From the NCBI RefSeq assembly GCF_000013045.1, contig NC_007677.1:868001-932000 (forward strand): a stretch of DNA of 64,000 nucleotides, read 5' to 3'. The translations under genes were made by a program, and so were the position numbers. This DNA is from Salinibacter ruber DSM 13855. Its GTDB lineage: Bacteria; Bacteroidota; Rhodothermia; Rhodothermales; Salinibacteraceae. Below the pieces are notes generated by a model, which saw only the letters and a program-made list of their open reading frames with translations, was not told the origin of the DNA and did no database searches. Position 1 is the stretch's first letter. Each line of letters begins with the position of its first letter. Below are positions 54,531 through 63,182 of this stretch, in pieces.

Positions 54531-54970
54531 CCGAAGGGCTCCGGCCTGCTGAGGAAGGCGATGTCCTTGAACTCGATGAATGCTGGACGTATGTCCGAGA
54601 GCGGGCGAATAAACGGTGGCTGTGGGTTGCTCTGTGCCGGAGAACCCGGCAGGTCGTGGCATTTGTGATCGGAGACCGTTCGGCCAGAACCTGTGCTCGG
54701 CTCTGGAGCCGGATTCCGGAGGAATACCGTCAGGGCAGAAGCTTCAGCGACTTCTGGAAGTCCTATCGCCCAGTGTTTGCGGGCGACCCCAGCCACCGGC
54801 AGGTCGGAAAGTCCAGTGGTGAGATGGCCCACGTGGAAAGATTCTTCGGGCGACTGCGCCAGAAGCTGGCCCGGTATGTCCGCCGGACGCGAGCGGCCTC
54901 CGAGTCAGAACGGATGCTCCATCTGACGACGAAACTGTTCGTGGAGTGGTACAACGAAGCCATCACTTAA
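54494..54970 (+). CDS. insB: IS1-family InsB (DDE transposase part)
   Basis: A 158-residue frame containing the catalytic domain. It has the family motifs ELDECWTYV (first Asp), NKRWLWVAL, FSDFWKSYR (second Asp) and HVERFFGRLRQKLARYVRR (Glu). It is normally made fused to InsA by -1 frameshifting; the frame has no independent good start apart from a GTG at 54494. Intact DDE residues indicate a functional transposase. Confidence 0.87.
   Translation: MAQKKGRESDSVAEGLRPAEEGDVLELDECWTYVRERANKRWLWVALCRRTRQVVAFVIGDRSARTCARLWSRIPEEYRQGRSFSDFWKSYRPVFAGDPSHRQVGKSSGEMAHVERFFGRLRQKLARYVRRTRAASESERMLHLTTKLFVEWYNEAIT
54501..54507 (+). promoter_or_regulatory. programmed -1 frameshift site (A7)
   Basis: A run of seven A in CTCAAAAAAAGGG within the InsA/InsB overlap. 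InsA reads CTC AAA AAA AGG; slipping back by one gives CAA AAA AAG GGA in the InsB frame. IS1 elements use such an A run to make transposase. Confidence 0.8.
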
Positions 54971-54985
54971 CATCTATCCGCTACC

Positions 54986-54993
54986 GATTTTTT
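54986..54993. repeat. target-site duplication, right copy
   Basis: GATTTTTT after the right IS end, identical to 54170-54177. The downstream ATG follows after two more bases. Confidence 0.85.
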
Positions 54994-54995
54994 GT

Positions 54996-55817
54996 ATGAC
55001 CGACTCGCCTGTGTACTCCGCTCAAGACGCTCCCAACTCCGCCGAGGCGGAGGGGGCGACGTACCTCAAAACGTGCAGCCGGTGTGGGCAGCTGGTCCGG
55101 ATGGCCCGGTCCGACGATGGGACCTGGCGTTCCCTGGAGCCGGCGGCAGAGGGCGCCTCGTCCCAGCACACCCACGAATGCGGGTCCGTCCCCAGGATCA
55201 GCCAGGACTGGAGCCTTCAGGACCTGAATCACCCACTCACCTGCCGGCTCGACTGCTGGTGGTGCGGGGAAGAAGTGTACCTGCACACCGACGGCAGCGG
55301 CCCCTTCACGCTCTTCGACAACCTGAGCTGGCCGTGGCCGACCCACGACTGCTGGCATCAGCAGCGTGACGAGCGAGACCGGGCTCTCTTGAAGCTCGAG
55401 AGCGATCTTCGGGCCGGTGGGTACCAGGGGCAGGGCCGCTTGGTCAACCTCGCGCCCTCCTCCATTCCGGACGCAATTCCCCCGAAGGGCCGCAAGAACC
55501 CGCCGGTGCTCCAGATTCGCCTCTCGAGTACGGATCACCAGATGGTGGACCGGGCCGTCCGGCAGATCACCCAGTTCGTATCCGACCGCCAGCCCCGGGC
55601 GCCGGTCGCGGTGCCCCTTCCGGTCGGCAAGAAAGCCGCCGCGGACGAGCGCCAGGGCAGGACAAACGGACCGCCGAGCCGCGACGAGTCCTTCAGCCAG
55701 CACATCCACCACCGCGCGATTGAGATGTGGACGGCGGGCCCCAAGCTGGTCGCTCAGCTCGGCCAGGTGCAGCTGCCGGAGGCCGTAGACGTCACCGTCC
55801 GGCAGGCCAAAAGTTGA
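54996..55817 (+). CDS. double zinc-knuckle protein with ribosomal S10-like domain
   Basis: A 273-residue protein with no close family known to me. Two related N-terminal knuckles each have CxxC followed 26-29 residues later by HxC: Cys27, Cys30, His60, Cys62 and Cys87, Cys90, His117, Cys119. After a linker, residues 171-270 resemble ribosomal protein S10 (NusE): LQIRLSSTDHQMVDRAVRQI matches the S10 opening IRIRLKAFDHRLIDQ; VAVPLPVGKK matches GPIPLPTRKE; SRDESFSQHIHHRAIEMW matches the ARDQYEIRTH part; and PEAVDVTVRQ matches the AGVDVQIS end. The gene begins two bases after the IS target duplication, so its original upstream region is 0.8 kb away. Role unknown; RNA- or ribosome-binding is a reasonable inference. 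Confidence 0.72.
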   Translation: MTDSPVYSAQDAPNSAEAEGATYLKTCSRCGQLVRMARSDDGTWRSLEPAAEGASSQHTHECGSVPRISQDWSLQDLNHPLTCRLDCWWCGEEVYLHTDGSGPFTLFDNLSWPWPTHDCWHQQRDERDRALLKLESDLRAGGYQGQGRLVNLAPSSIPDAIPPKGRKNPPVLQIRLSSTDHQMVDRAVRQITQFVSDRQPRAPVAVPLPVGKKAAADERQGRTNGPPSRDESFSQHIHHRAIEMWTAGPKLVAQLGQVQLPEAVDVTVRQAKS

Positions 55818-56064
55818 TCTGCGGGAAACGATCCCACCTCGCCTCAACACGCCCGGTCCGCAAAAAGTTACCGTGTGTGGACCTGGATGCCCGGCCCGGA
55901 AGAGGCACCCGGTACGTCTCCCGTTGCGCAGAGAAGGATGGACGCGCCTTGCGCCCAGTCCCCCGGTCAAGACCGAAAAAGAGGCCGGCCACGGGAAGAA
56001 GGAAGCACGCGCGCTTCAGAAGCCGCCTCGATCGAACGCCCCGATCAACCACCCCTGCTCGGCA

Positions 56065-56583
56065 ATGGACGTTTTTCTCGATACAGAGACCACCGGCTCG
56101 GGGCCCCAGGATGCCGTGATCGAGCTTGGCGTCGTCGCGGCCCAGGGGGAGGTGCTGATTCACACCCTCGTGGCGCCCCTGGCGCCCGTGACCCGTGGCG
56201 CCCGGCGGGTGCACGGCATCACGGATGAGGAGCTGGCGGATGCCCCCCCGTTCCCGACGGTTGCCGACCGGCTGGACACGGTCCTGGCCGATGCCGAGTG
56301 TGTGTGGACCTTCGGGCCCACCTACGACAGGCGGATGCTCCTTCAGACCGCTGCCCTGGCCGAGTGCCCCGAGACCCACCGCCGGATTCAGGACAGCACG
56401 TGGCGGGATCTGCAGCCCGACGCCACCCGCGTCCTCGGGGACGCGGAGCGGGTCGCGCTCACTGACGCGGCGAAGCGCCTAGACGTATCAATTCCGACGG
56501 AGGGACATCACCACCGCGCCCTCTACGACGCCAAGCTTGCGCGCCGGGTTTGGACGAGCGTCCGCCGCCCCGCCTCTGGTTGA
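56065..56583 (+). CDS. DEDDh 3'-5' exonuclease (DnaQ/epsilon-like)
   Basis: A 172-residue stand-alone exonuclease. ExoI motif FLDTETTG has Asp6 and Glu8, ExoII WTFGPTYDRRML has Asp88, and ExoIII GHHHRALYDA has His150 and Asp155, giving the DEDDh set. It resembles the proofreading subunit of DNA polymerase III but has no polymerase-binding tail, so it may act in repair, RNA turnover or proofreading. ATG 56065 begins the catalytic strand directly. It lies between the S10-like gene and ssb. Confidence 0.87.
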   Translation: MDVFLDTETTGSGPQDAVIELGVVAAQGEVLIHTLVAPLAPVTRGARRVHGITDEELADAPPFPTVADRLDTVLADAECVWTFGPTYDRRMLLQTAALAECPETHRRIQDSTWRDLQPDATRVLGDAERVALTDAAKRLDVSIPTEGHHHRALYDAKLARRVWTSVRRPASG

Positions 56584-56747
56584 GGGCGGTCTGCGGCTCC
56601 CGTCGGCGCGGTTTGAGGCGTGCAACCAGAGCGGCCCCAATCGCTTGAACAATTGTACGACGCGGAGGCCTCTTCGCGCTCCGGCAGCGGTTTGGCACCG
56701 ACGCCCTTACGACCTCGACACTGTCCTCAACAACCCCACTGAACGCC

Positions 56748-57260
56748 ATGGCTCGAAGCGTAAACAAAGTCGTCCTGATCGGGAACCTCGGGGACGATCC
56801 GGAGCTCCGATATACCGGCAGCGGGACGGCCGTCTGCAACATGAGTCTCGCCACCAACGAGTCCTACACCAACAGCGACGGGGAGGAGGTCCAGCAGACC
56901 GAGTGGCACGACGTGGTGGCCTGGGGGCGTCTCGGAGAAGTGTGCAACGAGTACCTCGAGAGGGGCTCGCAGGTGTACTTCGAAGGGAAGATCGAGACCA
57001 ACCAGTGGGAGGACCAGGACGGCAACACCCGCTACTCGACGGAAGTGAAAGCCCTGGAGGCGACATTTCTTGGGGAGGGGCCGGACGGGGCCGTTCCCGG
57101 AGGCGGACAGCCGGCGCAAGGCCAGAGTCCTGCCCCCAGCCAGCGACGCGCCGGCGGCCAGGGGGGCGCCTCGGGCGGAGGGCCGCCGAGCCAGTCCGGC
57201 GGAGATGGGCAGCCCGGTAGCGACGAGACCTTCGAGCCCGACGATGACCTCCCGTTTTAG
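56748..57260 (+). CDS. ssb: single-stranded DNA-binding protein
   Basis: A 170-residue protein with an OB-fold (about 1-110: RSVNKVVLIGNLGDDPELRY, MSLATNESYT, TEWHDVVAWGRLGEVCNEYL, VYFEGKIETNQWEDQDG), then a flexible Gly/Pro/Gln/Ser-rich linker and an acidic end DDDLPF, the tip that recruits replication and repair proteins. The complete C-terminal tip indicates a functional main or paralogous SSB. The neighbouring exonuclease and helicase suggest a DNA metabolism setting. Confidence 0.92.
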   Translation: MARSVNKVVLIGNLGDDPELRYTGSGTAVCNMSLATNESYTNSDGEEVQQTEWHDVVAWGRLGEVCNEYLERGSQVYFEGKIETNQWEDQDGNTRYSTEVKALEATFLGEGPDGAVPGGGQPAQGQSPAPSQRRAGGQGGASGGGPPSQSGGDGQPGSDETFEPDDDLPF

Positions 57261-57440
57261 GCGGTACGAACCGGTTTAGGGACGCGTTGGCGCTGCGAGA
57301 GACCGGCCTCTTGGGCCCTCGGTTGGCGCATCGATCTGCTTCGGGCGCGCGCTACCCGTCCCTGTCCCGACCGCATGTGTTCGTCCGGCCGCGCCGTCCG
57401 GTGTTTCGCTTGTCGGAATCCCCTCAGTTGACGCCCGCCC

Positions 57441-58994
57441 ATGTCCACCCCCTCCGCACCGGATACGCCCGCATTGCGGATCGGTCCGGATGTCGCACTT
57501 GCCTGTGAGGACATCGAAGCGGCGGCCCGGGACGAGCACACGAGGCTCCGAACGACCGATGCGGCCACAGAAGCCCTCGCGTCCTCGCGTGCCGCCTTGG
57601 AGCGCGCCCGGGACGCCGGACGCCCCGTCTACGGCGTGACGACCGGCCTCGGGCCGCTCGTGGACGAGGCCGTGGAGTCCGACGAAGAATCGGCGTCGGC
57701 CCACGGGCCGTCCCCCGAAGGCGACCGTGGACGAAAATTGATTGCTCATCTCGGGGCCGGGGCCGGATCGTTCGCGCCGCCGCCGCTCGTTCGCGCCACG
57801 ATGATCGCGCGGCTCCAGACCCTGGTGCAGGGGCACTCGGCCGTGCGGCCCGCCCTCGTGGACGAGGTGATCGAGGTGTTCGAGTCCGGCCTGATCCCAG
57901 CGGTCCCCGAAGTCGGGTCCCTGGGGGCGAGTGGCGACCTCACACCGCTTGCGCACATTGCTCGGGTCTGCACCGGGGACGGGGCCGTGGTGACGAGCGA
58001 CGGCGAGCTGCTGGACGCCGCCGAGGCCTTGGAGGCGGTCGGGTGTGCTCCGTTGCGGCTGGGCCGCCGCGACGCATTGGGGCTGGTCAACGGCACGGCC
58101 TTCATGACGGCCTACGCGGCGCATGCCGTGGCCCGCGGGCGGCGTCTGTTGGAGCGGGCCGAGGCCCTCACAGGTCTGATCTACCGACTTCTGGGGTGCT
58201 CGCGGGAGGCGCTGGACGCGGACCTGCATCGGGCCCGCGGCCACTCCGGACAAGTCCAAAGTGCCGCCGCAATTCGGGACGTGGCGACGCGGGAGGGGGC
58301 GCGTCCCTCGGAAGAACGTCCCCTTCAGGAGGTGTACTCGCTCCGCTGTGCCCCCCAAATCTTGGGGGCGGTTCGTGAGCAGCTCCGGCACGCCCGTGAC
58401 CTCGTCGAGACGGAGCTGAACGGGGCCACGGACAATCCGGTGTTCGACACGGACGGGGCGGATGTGCTCCACGGGGGAAACTTCCAGGGCCAACAGGTTG
58501 CGTTCGCCGCCGACGCCCTGAACGAGGCCCTCACCCAGGCGGGTGTGCTGGCCGAGCGGCAGCTGGACGTGCTCCTGTCCCCGGACCAGAACGGCGGGGC
58601 CCCGCCGCTGCTTGCCTGGGAGCCGGGCCCTAACAGCGGATTCGGCGGCACGCAGCTTACCGCGACGGCCCTGGTGGCCGAGATGCGCAACGACGCGCAG
58701 ATGGCGGCCACGTCTTCGATCCCGACGAACGGAGACAACCAGGACGTCGTCTCCATGGGCGCCCTTTCGGCCCGACGGGCACACGGCCAGACGCGCCATC
58801 TCGCGACGATTCTGTCGATCCTGGGGCTGGCCCTGACGCAACTGACCCACCTCCGTGCGGAGGGCCGGGCCGAGGGGGCCGCGCCCGACCTGCCCGGGTG
58901 GATGCCGGCGGTCGACCCCGTCCGTGAAGACCGGGCCCTTCGGGCTGAGATCGACGACCTGACCGACCGTTGGGTGACCCCGCCCACCGCGTAG
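57441..58994 (+). CDS. hutH: HutH-family aromatic amino-acid ammonia-lyase, probable tyrosine type
   Basis: A 517-residue MIO enzyme. The MIO triad Ala163-Ser164-Gly165 is in GSLGASGDLTPLAH, catalytic Tyr64 in YGVTTGLG, and RC in VYSLRCAPQ. Histidine ammonia-lyases carry Ser-His at the substrate-selectivity pair and NQEDHVS near residue 435; here the pair is His103-Leu104 (LIAHLGAGAG) and the later motif is NQDVVSMG (433-440). In the known tyrosine ammonia-lyase, His-Leu at this pair selects tyrosine. No hutU, hutI or hutG is nearby. I therefore favour tyrosine to p-coumarate activity, although by overall family it would be called HutH. ATG 57441. Confidence 0.83.
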   Translation: MSTPSAPDTPALRIGPDVALACEDIEAAARDEHTRLRTTDAATEALASSRAALERARDAGRPVYGVTTGLGPLVDEAVESDEESASAHGPSPEGDRGRKLIAHLGAGAGSFAPPPLVRATMIARLQTLVQGHSAVRPALVDEVIEVFESGLIPAVPEVGSLGASGDLTPLAHIARVCTGDGAVVTSDGELLDAAEALEAVGCAPLRLGRRDALGLVNGTAFMTAYAAHAVARGRRLLERAEALTGLIYRLLGCSREALDADLHRARGHSGQVQSAAAIRDVATREGARPSEERPLQEVYSLRCAPQILGAVREQLRHARDLVETELNGATDNPVFDTDGADVLHGGNFQGQQVAFAADALNEALTQAGVLAERQLDVLLSPDQNGGAPPLLAWEPGPNSGFGGTQLTATALVAEMRNDAQMAATSSIPTNGDNQDVVSMGALSARRAHGQTRHLATILSILGLALTQLTHLRAEGRAEGAAPDLPGWMPAVDPVREDRALRAEIDDLTDRWVTPPTA

Positions 58995-59058
58995 CGTCCA
59001 TTTCGTACCGCGGCGAGCAGCGTGGCGGTACGTGCCCCTTGTCTCATGTCCGTGTCTC

Positions 59059-61626
59059 ATGATTGACCGCGAGCAGCTTACCGACGAGCAGACCCGGATC
59101 GTCCAGCACGGCCGCGGGCCGGCCCTCGTGTTTGCCGTGGCGGGCGCGGGGAAGACCACGTCGCTGGTCCACCGCATCGCGCGTCTCGTGACGCAGGGGG
59201 GCGTGGCCCCGGGCAACATCCTGGCCAGTTCGTTCAGTCGGGCCACGGCGCAGGACCTGGAGGCGGGGCTGACGGAGCTCGGGCTGCCGGACGTAAACTG
59301 CCGCACGCTGCACTCGCTGGGCCGGCAGTTCCTAAAGTGGGCCGAGGCGGAGCACCACTGGTCGCGTCGGCTCGGGGACGAGGATCTGAACCCGTCCCGC
59401 CTCGGCCCGGTCCTGGCCGGCCGCGCCCTCACGCGCCTCGCCCGCGAGCGGGACGTCGACGACCACGAGCTGGACATCGATCGCGGCGAGCTGGAGGACC
59501 AGGTCAGCGCCTGGAAGGCTCAGCTTTGCTACCCCGACCTGGACGAGGCGGCCCTCCCGCCCGCGGCCCGCGAGGAGGCCCGCCAGGCCGAGCACGACAA
59601 CGAGGACTTCGTCACCCTCTACCAGTACTACGAAGAAGAGCGGCGGCGGGAGGGGTGGGTCACGTTCGACGACATGCTGCTGGAAGGGTGGGAGGCCCTC
59701 CTCCGGTTCGACGACCTGCGGGCACGGGCCCAGCAGGCCTACGAGCACGTCCTGATCGACGAATTCCAAGACATCAGCCGCGTCCAGTACCAGATGCTGG
59801 ACGTGCTCACCGAGCCGCACCGCAACTACATGGCCGTGGGCGACGACGACCAGTGCATCTACGAGTGGCGCGGGGCAAACCCGTCGTTCATTCTGGACTT
59901 TCGGGAAGAGTACGAGGCCGACGAGTACCTCATCCGGGACACGTTTCGGTCGCAGGCCCCGCACACGGTTCTCGCCAACGCGGTCATCGCCCACAACGAC
60001 CACCGGCGCGAGAAGCACCTCAACCTGACCCGCGGCTTCGGCGGCAGCACGCAGGTCCACGCCGCCGACGGGGCCGACGCCGAGGCGACCCATGTAGCCG
60101 GTGCCATCGAGTCTCAGCTCGACACGGGCCGCACCCTGCCCGAAATGGTGGTGCTCGTCCGCCAGTACGCGCAGACGCCGTCCCTCGAGCAGGTCTTCAT
60201 CGACCGCGATCTGCCCTACCGGATCGTGGGAAACGTGCCCTTCTACCGCCGCCGCCCGGTCCAGGTGCTGCTCCGGCACCTGTTCTGGGGCACCCTCGAA
60301 GCGACGGTCCGCACGGCGGGTTGGTTCGACCACCGGCGCAACGCGCAGCGCTACGTCGACCGGTTCCAAAAGCTCATGCGGGAGCCGAACCGGTACGTCA
60401 GCACGGACCTCATCACGCGCCTCTGTCGGGAGGCGGTCGGCGACGAGACGTCGATCACGGACCTTCTCGCCGCCTCGATGGGGGCGATGCACGACCGGAC
60501 CGCCGAGCGGGTGGAGCGCTTCCTGGACACGGCCGACCAGCTCGTGGACCGGCTCGACGAGCCGGCCCACAGGACCGTCGACTGGCTCATCAAGGCCCTC
60601 GACTACGAGGACTACCTCCGGCGCTACAGCGCCTTCGAGGAGCTGGCCGACCGGCGCATCCGGACGGCCCGGTCGCTCATCGACTTCGCGCGGGGACACC
60701 CCGACGTCGCGTCGGTCCTCCGTCGAATCAAGGAGATTTCCGTGGACCGCCCCGATCGTGGGGCCCAGGCGGACGTGCTGGAAATCCGGAGCATCCACCG
60801 GGCCAAGGGCCGCGAGTGGCCCGTCGTGTTTGTGCCGGGCTGCAACGACGGCACGATCCCCACGTCGCGCGACGACAGCACAATGCCCCCTCCCGACGAG
60901 GACGATTCGGCGGGGGCATCCGATGATTCCGGGTCCGAGGACTCCGACACAGACGACGCCCCGGCCGCCCGCCGGGAGGAGGAGCGTCGCCTGTTTTACG
61001 TCGCCCTCACGCGGGCGCAGGAGCAACTGCACCTGTCCTACGACCGCACCGAGCCGCCGTCGCCCTTCCTGGCGGAGGCCGACGCTGAGCACCGGCTTGC
61101 CCTGTGCGACCGGGTGCGACCGGTTTTCCACCGCCCGGCCGACGACTGGGCGGCCGCGGACGTGGCCTGGCTCTGCATCGGGGCCGGGGCGTTGCGGCTC
61201 CGCCGCTACCTAACGACGTGGTGGGATCCCACAGAGGCACAGCGGCGCGCCCTGGCGGCCCACCTCGGTCGTGAAGAGGCGCTTCGGGAGGCGGCAGACG
61301 CCGAGATTGCGGCGTACGCCCGCGACCCCGGTGCCGAAGAGAAGGGAGCGCACGACGCCTCCAGCCCGATGGAGGAGGGAAGCGATGCCTCCGAGACGAA
61401 CGGGCACGCTGGTCAGACGGCCGAACAAGACGCGGGCGTTCCTACGGAGGCACCGGTGGACGAGGCGACGGCCCAGCAGTTGCGGACGGCGTTCGAGGAC
61501 GGTCGTGAGGTCGTCGAGGACGCCCTCGGGCTCGGCCCCGACGAGGCCGATCCTGCCAATGCTCCTGCCGAGAAGCCCGAGGGCGTCCCGGAAGACGACG
61601 CCGTGGGCGGCACCGTGGCGGAATGA
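59059..61626 (+). CDS. UvrD/Rep-type superfamily 1 helicase
   Basis: An 855-residue ATP-dependent DNA helicase. Motifs in order: Walker A AGAGKTT (28-34), Ia SFSRATAQDL, II LIDEFQDIS, III GDDDQCIYEWRGA, IV FRSQAPHTV, V IRSIHRAKGREWPVVFVPG and VI RRLFYVALTRAQEQL. It differs from the main UvrD in having a DDSAGASDDSGSEDSDTDD acidic insert before motif VI and about 130 acidic disordered residues at the end. It is probably a UvrD paralogue in repair or replication-fork maintenance. ATG 59059 gives the family N-terminus. It is 64 bp downstream of the ammonia-lyase gene. Confidence 0.9.
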   Translation: MIDREQLTDEQTRIVQHGRGPALVFAVAGAGKTTSLVHRIARLVTQGGVAPGNILASSFSRATAQDLEAGLTELGLPDVNCRTLHSLGRQFLKWAEAEHHWSRRLGDEDLNPSRLGPVLAGRALTRLARERDVDDHELDIDRGELEDQVSAWKAQLCYPDLDEAALPPAAREEARQAEHDNEDFVTLYQYYEEERRREGWVTFDDMLLEGWEALLRFDDLRARAQQAYEHVLIDEFQDISRVQYQMLDVLTEPHRNYMAVGDDDQCIYEWRGANPSFILDFREEYEADEYLIRDTFRSQAPHTVLANAVIAHNDHRREKHLNLTRGFGGSTQVHAADGADAEATHVAGAIESQLDTGRTLPEMVVLVRQYAQTPSLEQVFIDRDLPYRIVGNVPFYRRRPVQVLLRHLFWGTLEATVRTAGWFDHRRNAQRYVDRFQKLMREPNRYVSTDLITRLCREAVGDETSITDLLAASMGAMHDRTAERVERFLDTADQLVDRLDEPAHRTVDWLIKALDYEDYLRRYSAFEELADRRIRTARSLIDFARGHPDVASVLRRIKEISVDRPDRGAQADVLEIRSIHRAKGREWPVVFVPGCNDGTIPTSRDDSTMPPPDEDDSAGASDDSGSEDSDTDDAPAARREEERRLFYVALTRAQEQLHLSYDRTEPPSPFLAEADAEHRLALCDRVRPVFHRPADDWAAADVAWLCIGAGALRLRRYLTTWWDPTEAQRRALAAHLGREEALREAADAEIAAYARDPGAEEKGAHDASSPMEEGSDASETNGHAGQTAEQDAGVPTEAPVDEATAQQLRTAFEDGREVVEDALGLGPDEADPANAPAEKPEGVPEDDAVGGTVAE

Positions 61627-61786
61627 GAGGCGCCTAGGCTCTTGTGATGCGGGCGGTTCCCATCCCTGTTTAGAACAGCCCGGTGAGGCCGAGATAGATC
61701 TACGGTCTTGACCCACTCACCGGCCCAGATGGGCCTGTCCTGCCGATCTCCACCGACTGTTCGGGCTCTGCTTTCCGCGGTGCTCT

Positions 61787-62305
61787 TCAATCACCCTCGG
61801 CAGGTCCGTGATAGACCGTGGTCCACTCGTCCGTGCCGAGGGCGCTGCCGACCGTGCCAAGAAGTACCCCGCCGATTGCCGCGATCATCAGCCCACCTCC
61901 GATCGTCAGTACGGAGAGAGCATTCCAGGAGTCCGATGAACGGTCGATACGTTCCCTCACCCCCAGGGCTACGAGAAACAAGCCCGGGACCGCACCTGCG
62001 ATGAAGCCCCTTCGAGACCTGCTGCGTTTCTGGACTTGCACCGCACGGACGCGCCGCGTGGGGAGAAATCGTTCCTCCTGGTCCATCCGGTGGTAGAACG
62101 TCGTGGTGTCCGGGCCCACCGTCACATCCTCGACGTGTTCGATCAGGTCTCCGTTGGCCTGCCGGATGCGCGCCCAGCGCCCGTCCAGCTGCTCGTTGAC
62201 CTGCTGCAGCGTTTGGGGAGGGTCCTCCGGCAGACGGCTTCCGGCACACCCGCCTCCCAGCATTGGGGCAATCAGGAGAAGTGCGATTGGAGCGAGTCGC
62301 GTCAT
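61787..62305 (-). CDS. lipoprotein with membrane helices, unknown function
   Basis: A 172-residue protein with a type II signal sequence (APIALLLIAPMLGGGC, lipobox LGGGC, Cys about 20). A charged region follows with GDLIEHVEDVTVGPDTTTFY and a basic RVRAVQVQKRSRSRRGF, then two hydrophobic stretches (about 101-118 and 130-160, TIGGGLMIAAIGGVLLGTVG). The pattern suggests a lipid-anchored protein with membrane-embedded helices. No family recognised. It converges with the helicase gene. ATG 62305 gives the signal peptide. Confidence 0.65.
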   Translation of the reverse strand: MTRLAPIALLLIAPMLGGGCAGSRLPEDPPQTLQQVNEQLDGRWARIRQANGDLIEHVEDVTVGPDTTTFYHRMDQEERFLPTRRVRAVQVQKRSRSRRGFIAGAVPGLFLVALGVRERIDRSSDSWNALSVLTIGGGLMIAAIGGVLLGTVGSALGTDEWTTVYHGPAEGD

Positions 62306-62385
62306 CGCGCTGTTGTTAGACTGCATTATCACACATTGTAGCGCCCAAACTTGCACAAATCATGAATCTCTTGAAGCACCGAAAT

Positions 62386-63141
62386 TTATACACTATCAAG
62401 CTCCATTAGTGAATACAACTGCCTGCCGAATTTTGATACAACGTACTTTTCGGGGTCGAGAGGAAAATCCATAAATGCCTCTAGATCCATCAGGAGTCTC
62501 ATTTGCTGTAATTCCGAGAACTCATGCAAAAAATCGTCTGGGGGCAGCTCTAATCCTCGTATACTAACGAAATCGAAAGTGTGAGCTTCCCTGTTTCGTC
62601 CGGTGAATTCCTGTAGGCGCGAGATGTAAGATAAGATCCGGATCTGCCTCCAACTCATGCGTTCAGCGGTGCTGATCAAGGCGTTGGACTGAGAGCTGTC
62701 CAACGACTCGTCGAAGCAGATATTTGCAATCAGGGACCCAATGTACTCAATCTTACGCTCCTCATGCTCTCGTTGAGCTGCGATTAGAGCCCCCTCTATG
62801 ATCTCATCAGCTGTACTTCGACTGTCTGTTTCCTCATCGAAGAAGCCATCATTGCGAATCTCTTTTCCCTCCTCCAGCTTTTCTCCAGTTCGCTCAATGG
62901 CATGTTGGAGTGCTGAAGCAACCCGCTTATCCTCCCTTGGACTGATGTATCGATTATTGATCTCAGCTCCGATTTTCCTAAAAGCGTGTGACAAAGGGGG
63001 ACCCACCGCTGCTCCAAAGACTGCACCGCCTGGACCCCCCAACAACATTCCCAAAGTGGCTCCAGTAGTTGCACCTGCAGTATCGGCTCCAGTATTGGCA
63101 ATTTCCTGCGCGGCCGAGCCCTTGCCTTCAGGTTCGATCAT
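62386..63141 (-). CDS. low-GC hypothetical protein with glycine-rich membrane segment
   Basis: A 251-residue protein on DNA much poorer in GC than the rest of the window. Residues 17-48 are a glycine-zipper-like hydrophobic segment (TGATLGMLLGGPGGAVFGAA). The remainder is helical and charged, with EIIEGALIAAQREHEERKIE and a TAERMSWRQIRILSYISRLQ motif, a layout seen in proteins near mobile or defence genes. Unlike most neighbours it is not very acidic, and it uses AT-rich codons. It was probably acquired by transfer. Function unknown. Confidence 0.68.
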   Translation of the reverse strand: MIEPEGKGSAAQEIANTGADTAGATTGATLGMLLGGPGGAVFGAAVGPPLSHAFRKIGAEINNRYISPREDKRVASALQHAIERTGEKLEEGKEIRNDGFFDEETDSRSTADEIIEGALIAAQREHEERKIEYIGSLIANICFDESLDSSQSNALISTAERMSWRQIRILSYISRLQEFTGRNREAHTFDFVSIRGLELPPDDFLHEFSELQQMRLLMDLEAFMDFPLDPEKYVVSKFGRQLYSLMELDSV

Positions 63142-63182
63142 ACATCACAGCTCACTTTTTAGCTGCAGGACGACCTGTTTAG

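Larger units (their letters stand above)
54178..54985 (+). mobile_element. IS1-family insertion sequence (808 bp)
   Basis: The ends GGTAGCGG (54178) and CCGCTACC (to 54985) are inverted repeats; the match continues imperfectly inward (for example AGTGA at 54200-54205 and TCACT near 54964). It is flanked by GATTTTTT on both sides. Inside are two overlapping frames coding for an InsA-like zinc finger/helix-turn-helix protein and an InsB-like DDE domain, joined by an A7 slippery site. The size is close to IS1 (768 bp). The intact frames and perfect target duplication suggest recent insertion. Confidence 0.9.
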
